Assembly: GCF_945859705.1 (NCBI RefSeq)
Contig: NC_079134.1
Location: 153,919,718 to 153,983,717, forward strand
DNA: 64,000 nt
Direction of reading: 5' to 3'
Source of the DNA: Episyrphus balteatus
Lineage: Eukaryota; Arthropoda; Insecta; Diptera; Syrphidae
Both the position numbers and the translations under genes were made by a program. The notes under the pieces are model-generated. The model searched no databases. It was not told where the DNA came from and saw only the letters and a program-made list of their open reading frames with translations. Below are positions 10,488 to 20,940 of the stretch, piece after piece (the first letter of the stretch is position 1; every line of letters begins with the position of its first letter).

Positions 10488-12685
10488 GTAGTACTTTTTT
10501 TTTTTTTGTTAGAGAAACAAAATAAAGTTGAAATCTTAAAAAAAAAAGGATTCCAAAGGGTAAATGCAATCAGATTGTTTTAACCAGGGAATATATTTAT
10601 TTTAATGTTTTATTTCACCCTAAGGCAGGTTTATATACAAGACAATAAAGAGGAGTAAAATAAGTCTGCAATAGTTTATAAAAAAGAATGGATGAAGTGA
10701 AATTCTGTTTTTATCCTGATTTCTGTGATTGTAATCAATCTTTTTTCTAGGGTTCGTATACGTTAAAAAAATCGCGTTTCTAACATTTGAACAATTTTTT
10801 TTTCCATGAAGAAATTGATATTGTTTTGAATTTTGTACAAAAATATTAACAGTCGAGAACTATTAATATCCTTGTAATCCTTTTTTAGACGTAAAACAAA
10901 ATTGAAACTAATCGAGTGCCAACATCTGCCAGTAAAATTCATTACAAAATATTCTAATTTTCAAAATAATTCAACTGTCCAAGCTTAAAACCTACTCCCT
11001 CTCTCAATCTACACAAAATTTAGCTGCAATTGAATGTTTTGACAGAAAGAGAGACAATTTAATTTTAAATATTTCCGAGTGCCAAAAACTGTGTGCACTC
11101 AAAAATATTATTATTTTGCAATTCTAATTCAACCAGCTTCAATTGCTAAATAAAAGCCCGCCTCTACTTCTGTTTATCACAAAAAAAAAAAAAAATTACA
11201 AAAACCAGACGCCAACAGGATATAACCACTTTCCACCATGCTGTGAAATGTTTCATAACTCCGTGATAGTTTTACCATAGTGTAGGTCTAGGTGGTAATT
11301 CATAGTTGTTGTTGGTGTTTACTCGAGAACGAAAATGTGGCGGCAATCTAATTGAAAGGGATGTTGTTTTTTTTTTTTTTTTAAGTTTAGGTAAGTATAC
11401 CTGCAAAAGTTTTTGATACTAAAATGTATAGGGGCAGGGTAAACAGGATAATTTGTGTATGCTGGCTAACACCTACACATTATTATCTATTCCGTTGCTC
11501 TTGAGTGCCTTTTTTCTGTTTTTTTTTTGTTGGGGCATAAATTCTTTTTTAAGGAAGAATGCATTATATATTTTCAGGGTACAAAAAAATTCAAAACTAA
11601 CCACTGCCGAAGGACGAACGACCGACGGCATTGTGCAATGTTTGTTTTTTTTTCACATTCAACAAGGCTTGTGGAGTAAAAGTATACTTGCTACCGGTAA
11701 AGGTGCATTTGTTTACTTTTCCGAGTCGCTTCAAAATAGGAAATAATTAAGAGCAGAAAAGGACCTCTAGGTCGGAGTACTTAGTACCTTGAGTAAGATA
11801 GGTACTGCAGTGTAAAAGAGCAAAATTGAAGATGAATGAAGGATAGCGGACATACTTTTTTATTAGAGAGCTCTTATGTTTAAATATCATTTTGTTAAAA
11901 GAAAGGATTGCGGTCATTGCTATTAGAGTCGTAAAATAATGGCGAAAAGCTTTTCCGAAGAAGTGCACAACCCATGGTCAAAATGTTGAAACGTTGTTAA
12001 GGTTGTTTCTATTATATTTATTCCGGAACGAAGAAATTTTTCAGAACTGTTGAGATAAATATACTCCTAGCAGTGTCACCACCGCTAGAAACCAATTTTC
12101 TAAATTTGTGTCAAGGGAGTAGATACAGAACAATTGCACAGAATCACTACTTTAAGCTAGGTACGGAACTACTGTCGAGGGCTACTTAAACTCTTCTTAA
12201 AGAAGTTACTGATATTATCGACTCGAAAAATTCAGTGAAAAATGATAAGATCGCTTACTTTGTACTCAAAAGTTACAAAAACTTTCCGTTCTCATTCGGG
12301 TGACCGTAATTTTAATAGCTCCCTTAAAGCAGTTATACAAAAAAGAATATGCACCAATGTATAATGTACCAACCATAATATCTCTATCTAGACAATTCGT
12401 GCTCAGATAGTGATAATACGGTTTCAAATAGTGATGAAAACGAGTTTTTTTTGACGAGACTTACACATCAATCAGTGCTCCTTACTAAATGCAGTATTTC
12501 TGAGCAATAGTTTGCAAAACAAAAAAAAAAACAAAAAAAATGCACGACTGGGTTGTATAGACTTGCTGTTGTGGTTGAAGGTACCTCTTGATATGCTTAG
12601 CATTTAAAATTTAAGTTTTTCTGTGAAAAATTTAATGCACAATATTTTTAAGGTTGATAATAAACACATGGGGTGAAGCTTGGGG
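10488..12685. other. AT-rich DNA, no supported gene
   Basis: A possible splice-bounded frame at about 11581-11696 is noted under rejected items. A minus-oriented fragment of the family-R 3' end ('tgcacgactgggt') occurs at about 12541. Otherwise nothing is recognised. Confidence 0.4.
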
Positions 12686-13021
12686 ACACAATCTAAAATA
12701 CTAAAAACATTCAGAAAATCAAAAATACTGGAATGCCAAGAACCGAAAATTCTAAAATTTCGACCCGAAAAAGAAATTTTGAAAAATTATTTGAATAAAA
12801 AATGATTTGCGTATATGTAATGTATATTTTCGGTTTAGGTCAGAATCTCAAAAACCATGCACAATTCCGAAAACCCAAAATTCCAAAGTCACAAAAATCT
12901 ATAATCTCGGAAATCCAAAAATCTGAATTTAGTAAACCTGGCATCCAAAATCCTAAAATCCCGAAATATCAAAGTCTGGGCATCCCGAAAAAATACCAAA
13001 AAATAAAAGTTTGCTAATATA

Positions 13022-14488
13022 CAAGGGCGGATCCAGGGTTTTTTTCTGGGGAGGGGGCACAAGGGACGGATTGGCAAAAAAATCAGCAATAACAGTTAGA
13101 AATAAAGTGAAGTATCATACGGCTGACGAATTTTAACGACGCACAGTGCGGTATTTTGGTCTTAAACCTGCCCAAAAATATTTGGGCACATTTTCCACAT
13201 AAAATAGGTAGGTACCAAATGACAAAAAAGTTATTCGGAAGGAAAAAATTTCATTTTATTGGTAGATACAGTAAAAGCCGATTATGGGCTTACCCACTTA
13301 CCTCCCGATTAGCCAGGAAAAAAAAATAGTAAAAATCATAAAATGCACGTTCAATCCTGTGCTATAACTTTTCTTATTTAGTAATTTATTCTTTATTTTA
13401 TTTTTTGACTCATTAAATAGTTTTTGAGAAATTAAATTTTAAACATGAAATTTATAGAAAAAAAAATGTTTTCATTTTTTAATTGATTTTGCATAAAATT
13501 TTGCAACATTATGGACATACATATTTATACCATTGTTTAATGAACTGGTAGTTTTTAGTCAAATACTAAGACTTCATTCTAAGAAATATTAAATATTATA
13601 TCTCAAAAATATTGTGTTTAAATTGTAGGTCTATTTGAGCCAAATTGACCAAGTTATGAGTATTTTAATATTTCGCTTACGAACGTTTTAGTCTAGAGTT
13701 CAAAACTTTAAATCGTTCTCCCCACAGCTAATGTTTTCAAAGCCGGTTCACCTCATAACTTCAAAACTACTGCACCGATTCTTTTGAAATTTGGAATACT
13801 ATTTCTTTTCATGTTTTTAAAGGTATCCCTGGAGTTAAAGGTATTTCTCAAAAACATAATATTTATAAAAATCTATAAGTAAGGGTCGCTTTTGAGGAGT
13901 TTTTTTCAAGGGGTCTATATTTTCGGGGGTGCAAACTTGGACAAACTCTTGAAATACAATTGTTCTACATATCGTAGAGTTTAATAACAGATAGATTATG
14001 CAATTTTGTGGCGTGTTGCGCTATTTAAAAAACACTAATTAAAAAAAAAATACGAAAAACACTAATTAAAAAAAAAATACGAAAAAAGTGCAAATTTTTT
14101 AAGTGTGTATTTCAACCCCTCCGTATGAAAAAATAGAGTTGCATATACAATAAAATTATACCTTGATTGTCGATATCCATATGAAAATTTTTCACCAAAA
14201 TCACTTTGAAGTTAAAAAAAAAAACACTTAGAAATTTCAAAAAAAAATTCGTGTTTACCCAACAAATAGTCGTTTATTTATTTGTGAGGTGGAGCTTTTC
14301 ATGAAAAAGGGAACAACAAACAATAAAATTCGCATTTCCAGCCAGAAATAGACAAGAGTTTCACTCAAGTTCTTTCTGTTATTGTTCATATATTTTAACA
14401 ACTCTTATAATTTGATTTGCTTTAAGTATGAACCAGTTCTGGGGGGGGGGGGGCACGTGCCCCCGTGCCCCCCCTGGATCCGCCGTTG
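13022..14488. mobile_element. hAT-like non-autonomous element, 1467 bp, 8-bp TSD
   Basis: The termini are CAAGGGCGGATCC and (right end, reverse complement) CAACGGCGGATCC. They are bounded by a perfect 8-bp duplication CTAATATA (13014-13021 and 14489-14496). G/C homopolymer tracts with 'cacgtgccccc' lie just inside the right end. A ~27-bp tandem duplication occurs at about 14027-14085. The interior is AT-rich with no transposase frame. It belongs to the same family as the partial copy at 590-742. Confidence 0.85.
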
Positions 14489-14654
14489 CTAATATATGTA
14501 TTTCACTTTATAAGTTACATTCAGAATTCTAAAAATCACAATGCCGAAATCTCCAAATCCGAAAATGTTGAATTTCAAAAATCTAGAATGCCAAAAAACC
14601 ACAATACAGGTAACCTAAAGTTATGATATTCTGGGGGAATGAGGAGTTCGGAAT

Positions 14655-15113
14655 CAGTGTTGCCAGAATATTTTCGAGGCAAGGAGTCGATTTTGAAAAA
14701 TCTTGGAGCCAAAAATAGCCGCTTTCAATAATGGTTCAAAAATACGCAAAAAACTTTTGTGGCATGAGATTTTTTTGAATTTTCAAATGACTTTTGCTTA
14801 TCAGACTTCAAATATGTATAATTATTTTTTTTTTTTTTCATTTTGTTGATATATTCTGGTTTTCATGCTCTTTTATGGGCGTAAAATAAAATTTTAAATT
14901 AAAATCAAATGAAAAATGTATGCAAATTGGTTGTCTGTTCAAATTTTTGGTTAATTTTTGCTGTAAAATGCTTTGATTTTAAGAGAGCCGTAAATCACCA
15001 AGCTCAAAATCAAAAGAGCCAAAATCCGACAAATCGAAAATCAAAATTTTAAGGAGCGAGTTAAAAGTTCAAAGAGCCCGTTTGGCGATAAATAGCCGGC
15101 TCTGGCAACACTG
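14655..15113. mobile_element. hAT-like MITE, 459 bp, 8-bp TSD
   Basis: The inverted termini are CAGTGTTGCCAGA at the left and TCTGGCAACACTG at the right. It is flanked by a perfect 8-bp duplication TTCGGAAT (14647-14654 and 15114-15121). CAGTGTTGCCA-type ends with an 8-bp duplication are typical of hAT MITEs (established knowledge). It is non-coding and inserted inside the degenerate CCGAAAAT repeat region. Confidence 0.85.
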
Positions 15114-15623
15114 TTCGGAATTGTGATTTTTGACATTCTGAGGTTTTGGGATTTTCGGTTTACAGAATTTTAGGTTTACTTATGTTTTTCGGGAAACCGG
15201 ATTTTCTTGGTTCAGAATTATGGCATTATGCTCGTTTTCATATCATTTTTCTCTGTATATCGATTTATAAAATCGGTTTTCCAGGATTTTGAGTTTTCGG
15301 ATTTATTTTGGGTTTTCTGCATTCAGAATTTCGAAATTCTGGGTTTTCGCGCATAAGGTTTCGTTATCTTGAGTCTTGACCCCATCCAGTTTAAATTAAA
15401 ATTTTCTGAACAAATTATGAGATGTCTATATTGGTATAACCAAAAATTATGTAAATTTGAGCAAAAATGCTAACGCTAAATCAGTTATCCGATTTTGTTG
15501 AGAAAATTTAAGAACAGTTTTGTTATAATAACTCAAATCTTAAAGCATAAATTTACAGGTAATCGTTTGAGACGGTATTGAGAAAGTTAGATCTTTTTTA
15601 TGGGAGATATTTTAAAGGAGATA

Positions 15624-16593
15624 GGGGGAAGTGGTCACCCTTCGTACAGTTTTTACTTATTTTTTTTTAGTTATTTATTTACTCACTCCAGTTTCGAGAA
15701 AATGGACTTTATTTGTAACATGTATATTATTACACTTTAGAAAAAAATTTGACACTTCTAAATCAAAGGCTTAAATAGTAATAGCCATTTTACTGGGATT
15801 AGATTTTTGTACGAATCCTCCCCACCCGTGGGGTACCTTCGTACAGCACATGGGGTACATTCGTACAGGATATTTAAAACGTTAATTTGACTAACTTTTG
15901 ATTTGTCAAATGCCAAATTTGAGTTTTAAAACATTTAATTACTTATTAATTTATTAATTAATTGAACTTGACTCAGAAAAAAACAAAAACAAATACAAAA
16001 CTTAATTTTTCGCGATTCGACGATTCTGAAACAAATTATTATTTACATATATAAAAATACCAACCTTAATTCACTATAGAATGCGAAATACTTATTATAG
16101 AGGTTTAAATTTCGTTTCAATAAAACTGTAACTCCGTGTTTTGATTGTTATCTACTGAAGAAAATTTACTGGCGGGCATACGTATGCGTACGAATGTGCC
16201 CCATATTTGACTGTACGAATGCTCCCCAAGCTGTACATAATGCAGAAAAATCGATTTTTGAAAAAATGTACTGAGATTTTGCAATATTTATAATTAAAAC
16301 ACAAATTTAACACTTTAAACAACAATTCTTCATTACTGTTTAGCCAAAAAACATACTTAACTTAAACACAACATGACATCAAATGTACATAAAAAAATTA
16401 CTCAGAGCACTAAAAAACACTAAAAGTCTTGTGGCGACCGAATCCGTTGCACTTAGGATTCAAAATTTATCTAGCAGCTCGGCGCCTACTATGTCTATGC
16501 ACACTAGTAAGCACGTGTTTGAATACAGTTTAGTTTTTGTTTTAAGCTCACTGTACGAAGGGTGACCGTGTACGAAGGGTGACCACTTCCCCC
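15624..16593. mobile_element. TA-flanked TIR element with GTACGAA subterminal repeats
   Basis: Perfect inverted termini (28 bases including the TA) begin GGGGGAAGTGGTCACCC and end with the complement. TA lies on each side (15622-15623 and 16594-16595), as expected for the Tc1/mariner type (inference from the duplication only). At least eight copies of GTACGAA, or its reverse complement, lie near 15640, 15808, 15836, 15858, 16188, 16213, 16552 and 16569. Most are next to C- or G-runs ('cccc' or 'gggtgacc'). No transposase frame remains. Confidence 0.75.
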
Positions 16594-16599
16594 TATTTC

Positions 16600-17310
16600 A
16601 AAAAATTAAAGAAAAGAGGTTACCAATGCCATCAACAAGGCATTTGGAGAGGCTTCTTGATTGAAAAAGTTGGGGCATTTTTTCTGAATCTTAAGCTCTA
16701 TCAAAATAATTTATGTAAATCAAAGTTTTTCGGTATTTGGTGGGGTTGGAAATGCTGATGCCTTTGAATCAGGATTGATCCCGCAATTTCTTCGGTTTCC
16801 AAGGCAACCTAAAGGATGAAGAATAAATCTCAGCCAATCTAGCCAAGGATCTAGAACCAGTATATTTGAAAGAACCGTTCACGAGCGTCACTTCTTGAAG
16901 AACATCGACCATCCATAGTTAGCATCACGCAGAAAAATAATGGACCTACCGAGAAGTGGGTTAAATAAAATGTGTTAAAAGTAACGTAGTCTTGGTTAAA
17001 ACTACGTAGTTCTCGTTGCTAAAATCAACGTAGTAGCTTCGGTTAAGTTAAATTGTTTAAAATTACCATTTTAGAAGGTTATTTTAACCGAAAAACTTGT
17101 TTATATTGATAAAGAAACTCGGTTAAAATTTGAGATTTAATTAAAATTTAACCGAGAAAGTGGGTAAGATTAAAAAATTTTTGATAACCGAATTGACTCG
17201 TGTAATTTTAACCGGGGTTAGTTTGCAGTTAAGGTACCTACAATAAAAAAAATCCTGATATCTGCTTTTAAGAGTGATAGAAGATCAACTTGTATTTTGT
17301 AGCGCTATAA
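16600..17310. other. Unique DNA plus a 'ggttaaaa'-rich patch
   Basis: 16790-16930 is moderately GC-rich. It is open in one minus-strand frame of 47 codons (starting MVDVLQEVTLVNGS), with no recognisable family and no splice support. 16940-17225 is rich in 'ggttaaaa' and 'ttttaaccg', both orientations, and may be an eroded palindromic MITE. No gene is called. Confidence 0.35.
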
Positions 17311-17311
17311 G

Positions 17312-17899
17312 TTGGTCCTATTTTTAAAAACAAAGAAGTGTAGGTTATTAGAATTAAATGCGATAAGAAAAAATCGGTTTGATTGCTTATCCATTTTACC
17401 AAAAATCGTGCAACGTTTGTGTGGTATGCCCAGCGCACATTTAAATGCGTCAAAAATCTGGTACCTTTCAAAAGCGAACCCTTTAAAAAACTTTAAGCGA
17501 CATCATTTGTTAACATTTCTTAGATCTTTTTTGAATTCTTATTTGAGCTCTGAAGTACGTATGGCAATTTGTCAAACTAAAAGTTATTTGTGGAACATGA
17601 GAAAGACAAAAGAAAAACTTGCTGCCTTCCGGGAAGCTACTGTTACTATATTCGTTCTTCAAAATTTCAAAGGAATTTCTAACTTTATATATAGAATGGA
17701 TATAAAACTACGCTATATTTTAATTGTAAACAGAGTTTCTAAGTTTTTAAGAGCTGTATTATATTTAAGGTTCCAGACAGGGTTTCGTCTTATTTCTCAG
17801 AAAATTGTTTTTTTTTTATACAATTTCTATGGTATCAATTTTGACCATGATAATATTTTGTTTGTTTCACTTTTACTTTGTTTTATGAAAAATTCTTAG
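17312..17899 (+). CDS. Unrecognised 195-codon open frame
   Basis: This is the longest open frame outside the retrotransposon, 195 residues from ATG to TAG. It is rich in Lys, Phe, Leu and Ile, with a hydrophobic stretch near residues 155-195 that could span a membrane. No domain, motif or signal peptide is recognised, and no flanking splice sites or promoter were identified. Amino-acid use follows the local AT bias. It may be a chance frame, a degraded element gene or a lineage-specific gene. Confidence that it is a gene is low. Confidence 0.15.
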   Translation: MVLFLKTKKCRLLELNAIRKNRFDCLSILPKIVQRLCGMPSAHLNASKIWYLSKANPLKNFKRHHLLTFLRSFLNSYLSSEVRMAICQTKSYLWNMRKTKEKLAAFREATVTIFVLQNFKGISNFIYRMDIKLRYILIVNRVSKFLRAVLYLRFQTGFRLISQKIVFFLYNFYGINFDHDNILFVSLLLCFMKNS

Positions 17900-20095
17900 A
17901 TAACTTTTGTTTCTATAAAACAAAAGCCAAATTCCTTTCTCCAACCTACACTCACCTCAACCTTTTAACGATATTCCATAAATAACTCAAATCTCTTCAT
18001 CAATTGGCTCATTCTTCTGTAACTGGAGGTAGTAAAGAATTTATCATAAATAAACAATTTTTCATTCAGGAACAATGAATTTTTTTTTCTGATGATATTT
18101 TGAACGATTCTAAAAAAGTCTTAAAGAAGCTAAAACAATAAGGACGATAAATTATAACTTGAAACTTTCTCTCAGCAAACCAAAAAAAAAAAAAACGATT
18201 ACAATCCTCTTATTTATCATTTTATTTCCGTCGTCATCACGTGCTATTTTCTTTCAGAGCTTACCTATATTTCAGCACTTTATACCTGCTTTAAAAGCTA
18301 TTTGATATCCTCATTTTTTGTTGTTGTTTGCAAAGGCTTTTTGTTCATAAATCCTTTAGCGACTTTAGTGATTATTACTTAACAATAATTTATAATTTCT
18401 ACACTTTGCGTGCTTTGAAGGCATTTTCGTTGTTGTTGTTGGTTTTCGTAGAAATAATAATGCGTATTCCTTATTGTTGTGCTAACATGTTTTTCAAGAG
18501 CAAGAAAATAGAGCCCTTATAAGGCTTCTATTTACAAACACAGTTGAAGGCTGCCATTTATGGTTGAATTGAGTCCTTTCTCTACTATCTCGTGTTTGTT
18601 ATTCAAATCGTTTGAGTATCTTCATTGTATTGTATTAGAGAGTGGGTTTCCTTTTATAGTATAATTGATAGCCTTTTGATAGAAATCCGCACAATCTTAT
18701 ACATGTTAATTTATCACTGATGAATGATGAAGAAGTTAAACTTGAATTTTCGAGACTTTTGACTTTTACAAAGTTCTGACAGGAATGTTAAATAATGTCA
18801 ACAGTTTTTGATTTGTTTTCAAACAGAACTTTTGGGAATTGTAGATAGTACTTTGACTATTCCTAGTTAATAGTCAAAAAGAGTCCAATCAGTGGGAAGT
18901 CTTGGCCCGCAAATAGAGCGACACAATTGTGGTAGTGTAAATAGAACATTTTCTGTTGTTTGAGGAGACAGGAGAGGAACGAAGGAACTTTCATCAAATC
19001 AACCTTAGAGTTTTTGTCTTACTTGATAAAACTTTTGATAAAAGCGGTAAAGTTAAAAAAAAATGCATGACGTCACGTTTTTGAGATATAAGAACTTTAA
19101 AATGAGTTTTATCATAAAAACGTGATGACATATATTTTTTTCGACTTCGGATTTTTGTGTGCTAATTCCGAATCCGAAGTCAAAATTGGCCTAGCACGTC
19201 ACGTTTTTAGGATATTCCCAGTTAGAAAATCTCGAAAACCCATTTTTTCCTGTTTTCAAAGCAATATTTTGACGTAATGTAAACTTTTTCAACTAAACTA
19301 GTCACTAGTTTATAAAAGAACTTATTTTTTTCTTTTAAATTCAGTTTCAATCTTCTCAATATCTCTTTTCTTATTCGAGATTTCTAATTTTTATGTAAGA
19401 AAGTGATCATTTAAAATTCATATTTTTTTCTCCCAAGAATAAATGTATACTTTTCTAATAGATTTGAGTATGCTGATTTTGAATTCAAATTCAAAAAATT
19501 TTGATCAGCTCCTGTTTTTGAGATAATAGTAGTTTTTTTTAGATTTTTTCAACCAAAAACTTGATTTTTTCATTTTCTAACACGTATATCTCAAAATCCT
19601 GACATGTTAGATTCTTTTTGACTTCGGATTCAAATGATAGATCATGTTATGAAAAGTAATTCCTCCAAAATTGAGCTCTATGCGAATATTAGATTGATTT
19701 TTGTACTAGGTCAACCGATTCTAAAAGCGTTATTTTCTACAAACTACTTATATTTTTTTTTTAAAATCATTAAAAAAAAATGGTACGTGCTAGAATTTTT
19801 CTTAAACCAGATTTAGATCCAGGAAAGTCAAATCTTTCATAATTTCAAAAAATTATTTGAAGGAGAAAAAAAAAAGATAAATTTTGCACACCAGTGTAAT
19901 TTAAAAAAAAAAATGCAAGAAACGTAGTAAAAAAAATCTAAAAGTTTGTTTTACAATTTGGCACTTTTTGGAATTTATTTTCAATTATGGTTCCAATTTT
20001 TTCGTTAAATGTGAACAGCAATAACTAAATCCAATATCGAACAGTTTTTTGATATTAATTTATATTAATTTCATACTTATGTAAATATACATTAA
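17900..20095. other. AT-rich DNA with small inverted repeats
   Basis: 17930-18660 is unique-looking. 19060-19220 contains small inverted pairs: 'atgacgtcacgttttt' with 'aaaaacgtgatgacat', and 'cgacttcggat' with 'atccgaagtc'. No gene was seen. Confidence 0.4.
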
Positions 20096-20097
20096 TA

Positions 20098-20715
20098 TTA
20101 GGGTGGGTCAAAAAAAAAATCGAAATTCGTTTTTTTGATTTGGTACTCCGAAAAATCGATTGCTAGACACCTCCAGAATATACACACCAAACAAAATTTT
20201 CTAATTCACTGAAAATTCATTATTTTCAAATTAGCAAGATATATTCTTGTAGAGGCTTAAACGTTCTATAAAAAATTCCTTTCAATCAAATTGGTTGCTT
20301 TAACCATTTAGAAGATATTCGTATCCAAACCAATGCCCACTGATTTCAGTAGTTTTCTTATGACTCGTATGCATTGCGATTTGGATACTATTATCTTCTA
20401 AACGGTTAAAGCAATCAATTTGATTCCAAGGAATTTTTTATAGAACGTTTAAGCCTCTACAAGAATATATCTTGTTAATTTGAAACGAATTTTTAAAGAT
20501 TTTCTCAATTTTTGGACCTCAAATATCTATTAAACGGTTGGATTAACGAAAAAAATGTATATGGCCTTTTTGTAGAGCGCTTAATTTCCTACAAGAATAT
20601 GTAAAGAAATTTGCTAAAAAATCGATTTAAAAAAAATGATTTTTTTTAGAGGTGTCTAGCAATCGATTTTTCGGAGTACCAAATAAAAAAAAAACAATTT
20701 CAATTATATTAGAAT
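20098..20715. mobile_element. Foldback MITE, ~0.6 kb
   Basis: The outer arms are about 60 bp: left 20118-20178 with 'tggtactccgaaaaatcga' and 'gctagacacct', and right about 20650-20690 with the complement. The inner arms are about 100 bp (20195-20310 and 20395-20490), sharing 'ttgtagaggcttaaacg' and its complement. A TTAGGGTGGGTCA motif sits at the left border. The region at 481-585 is a diverged relative. It is non-coding. Confidence 0.65.
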
Positions 20716-20716
20716 T

Positions 20717-20940
20717 ATAAAAGAAGTCTTCATAACGAATTGGGCCCTTCACGAATCAAAAAGTAAGACCTTTAGACCTCTTTAAAAATACGAATAATTT
20801 ATGATAGAAGAAAGTCTTCATGATGGAAAGAAGTTAGAACATAAGACCTCTTTAAAGATGCAAATTTATGAAAGAAAAATGTCATCATGAAAAAACTGCG
20901 GACTTCACAAAGCTAAAATTGTGAATTTAGTCCTCTTTAA
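20717..20940. repeat. ~85-bp diverged tandem repeat, about 2.5 units
   Basis: Repeating phrases 'gaagtcttcat' or 'aaagtcttcatg', 'ta(a)gacctctttaaa' and 'tttatga.agaa' recur near 20717, 20808 and 20880. It directly abuts the foldback MITE. Confidence 0.4.

Larger units (their letters stand above)
12690..15385. repeat. Degenerate 'CCGAAAAT' short-period repeat in inverted arms
   Basis: 12690-13013 and 14497-14620 consist of loosely periodic, roughly 10-12-base phrases such as 'ccgaaaatt', 'aatccaaaa' and 'atgccaaaa'. 15122-15385 holds the same phrases in reverse complement ('ttttcgg', 'gggattttcgg', 'cagaattt'). Together they form a loose inverted pair. Two hAT-like insertions (13022-14488 and 14655-15113) split it. 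No coding potential was seen; the frame at 12802-13017 is made of these repeats. Confidence 0.55.

Noticed and set aside
11581..11696. Frame between 'tatattttcag' and 'gtaaagg' encoding VQKNSKLTTAEG and onward
   Set aside because: The donor is weak, the phase does not fit the neighbouring candidate exon, and a T-run dominates the middle; kept only as a note.
16780..16930. 47-codon minus frame starting MVDVLQEVTLVNGS
   Set aside because: Plus-strand frames of this GC-richer patch are also largely open; no family or splice signal supports coding.
17954..18020. Minus-strand segment bounded by 'ctacctccagttacag' and 'gtgagtgtag'
   Set aside because: Good splice signals, but all three frames contain stops, so it is not an internal coding exon.
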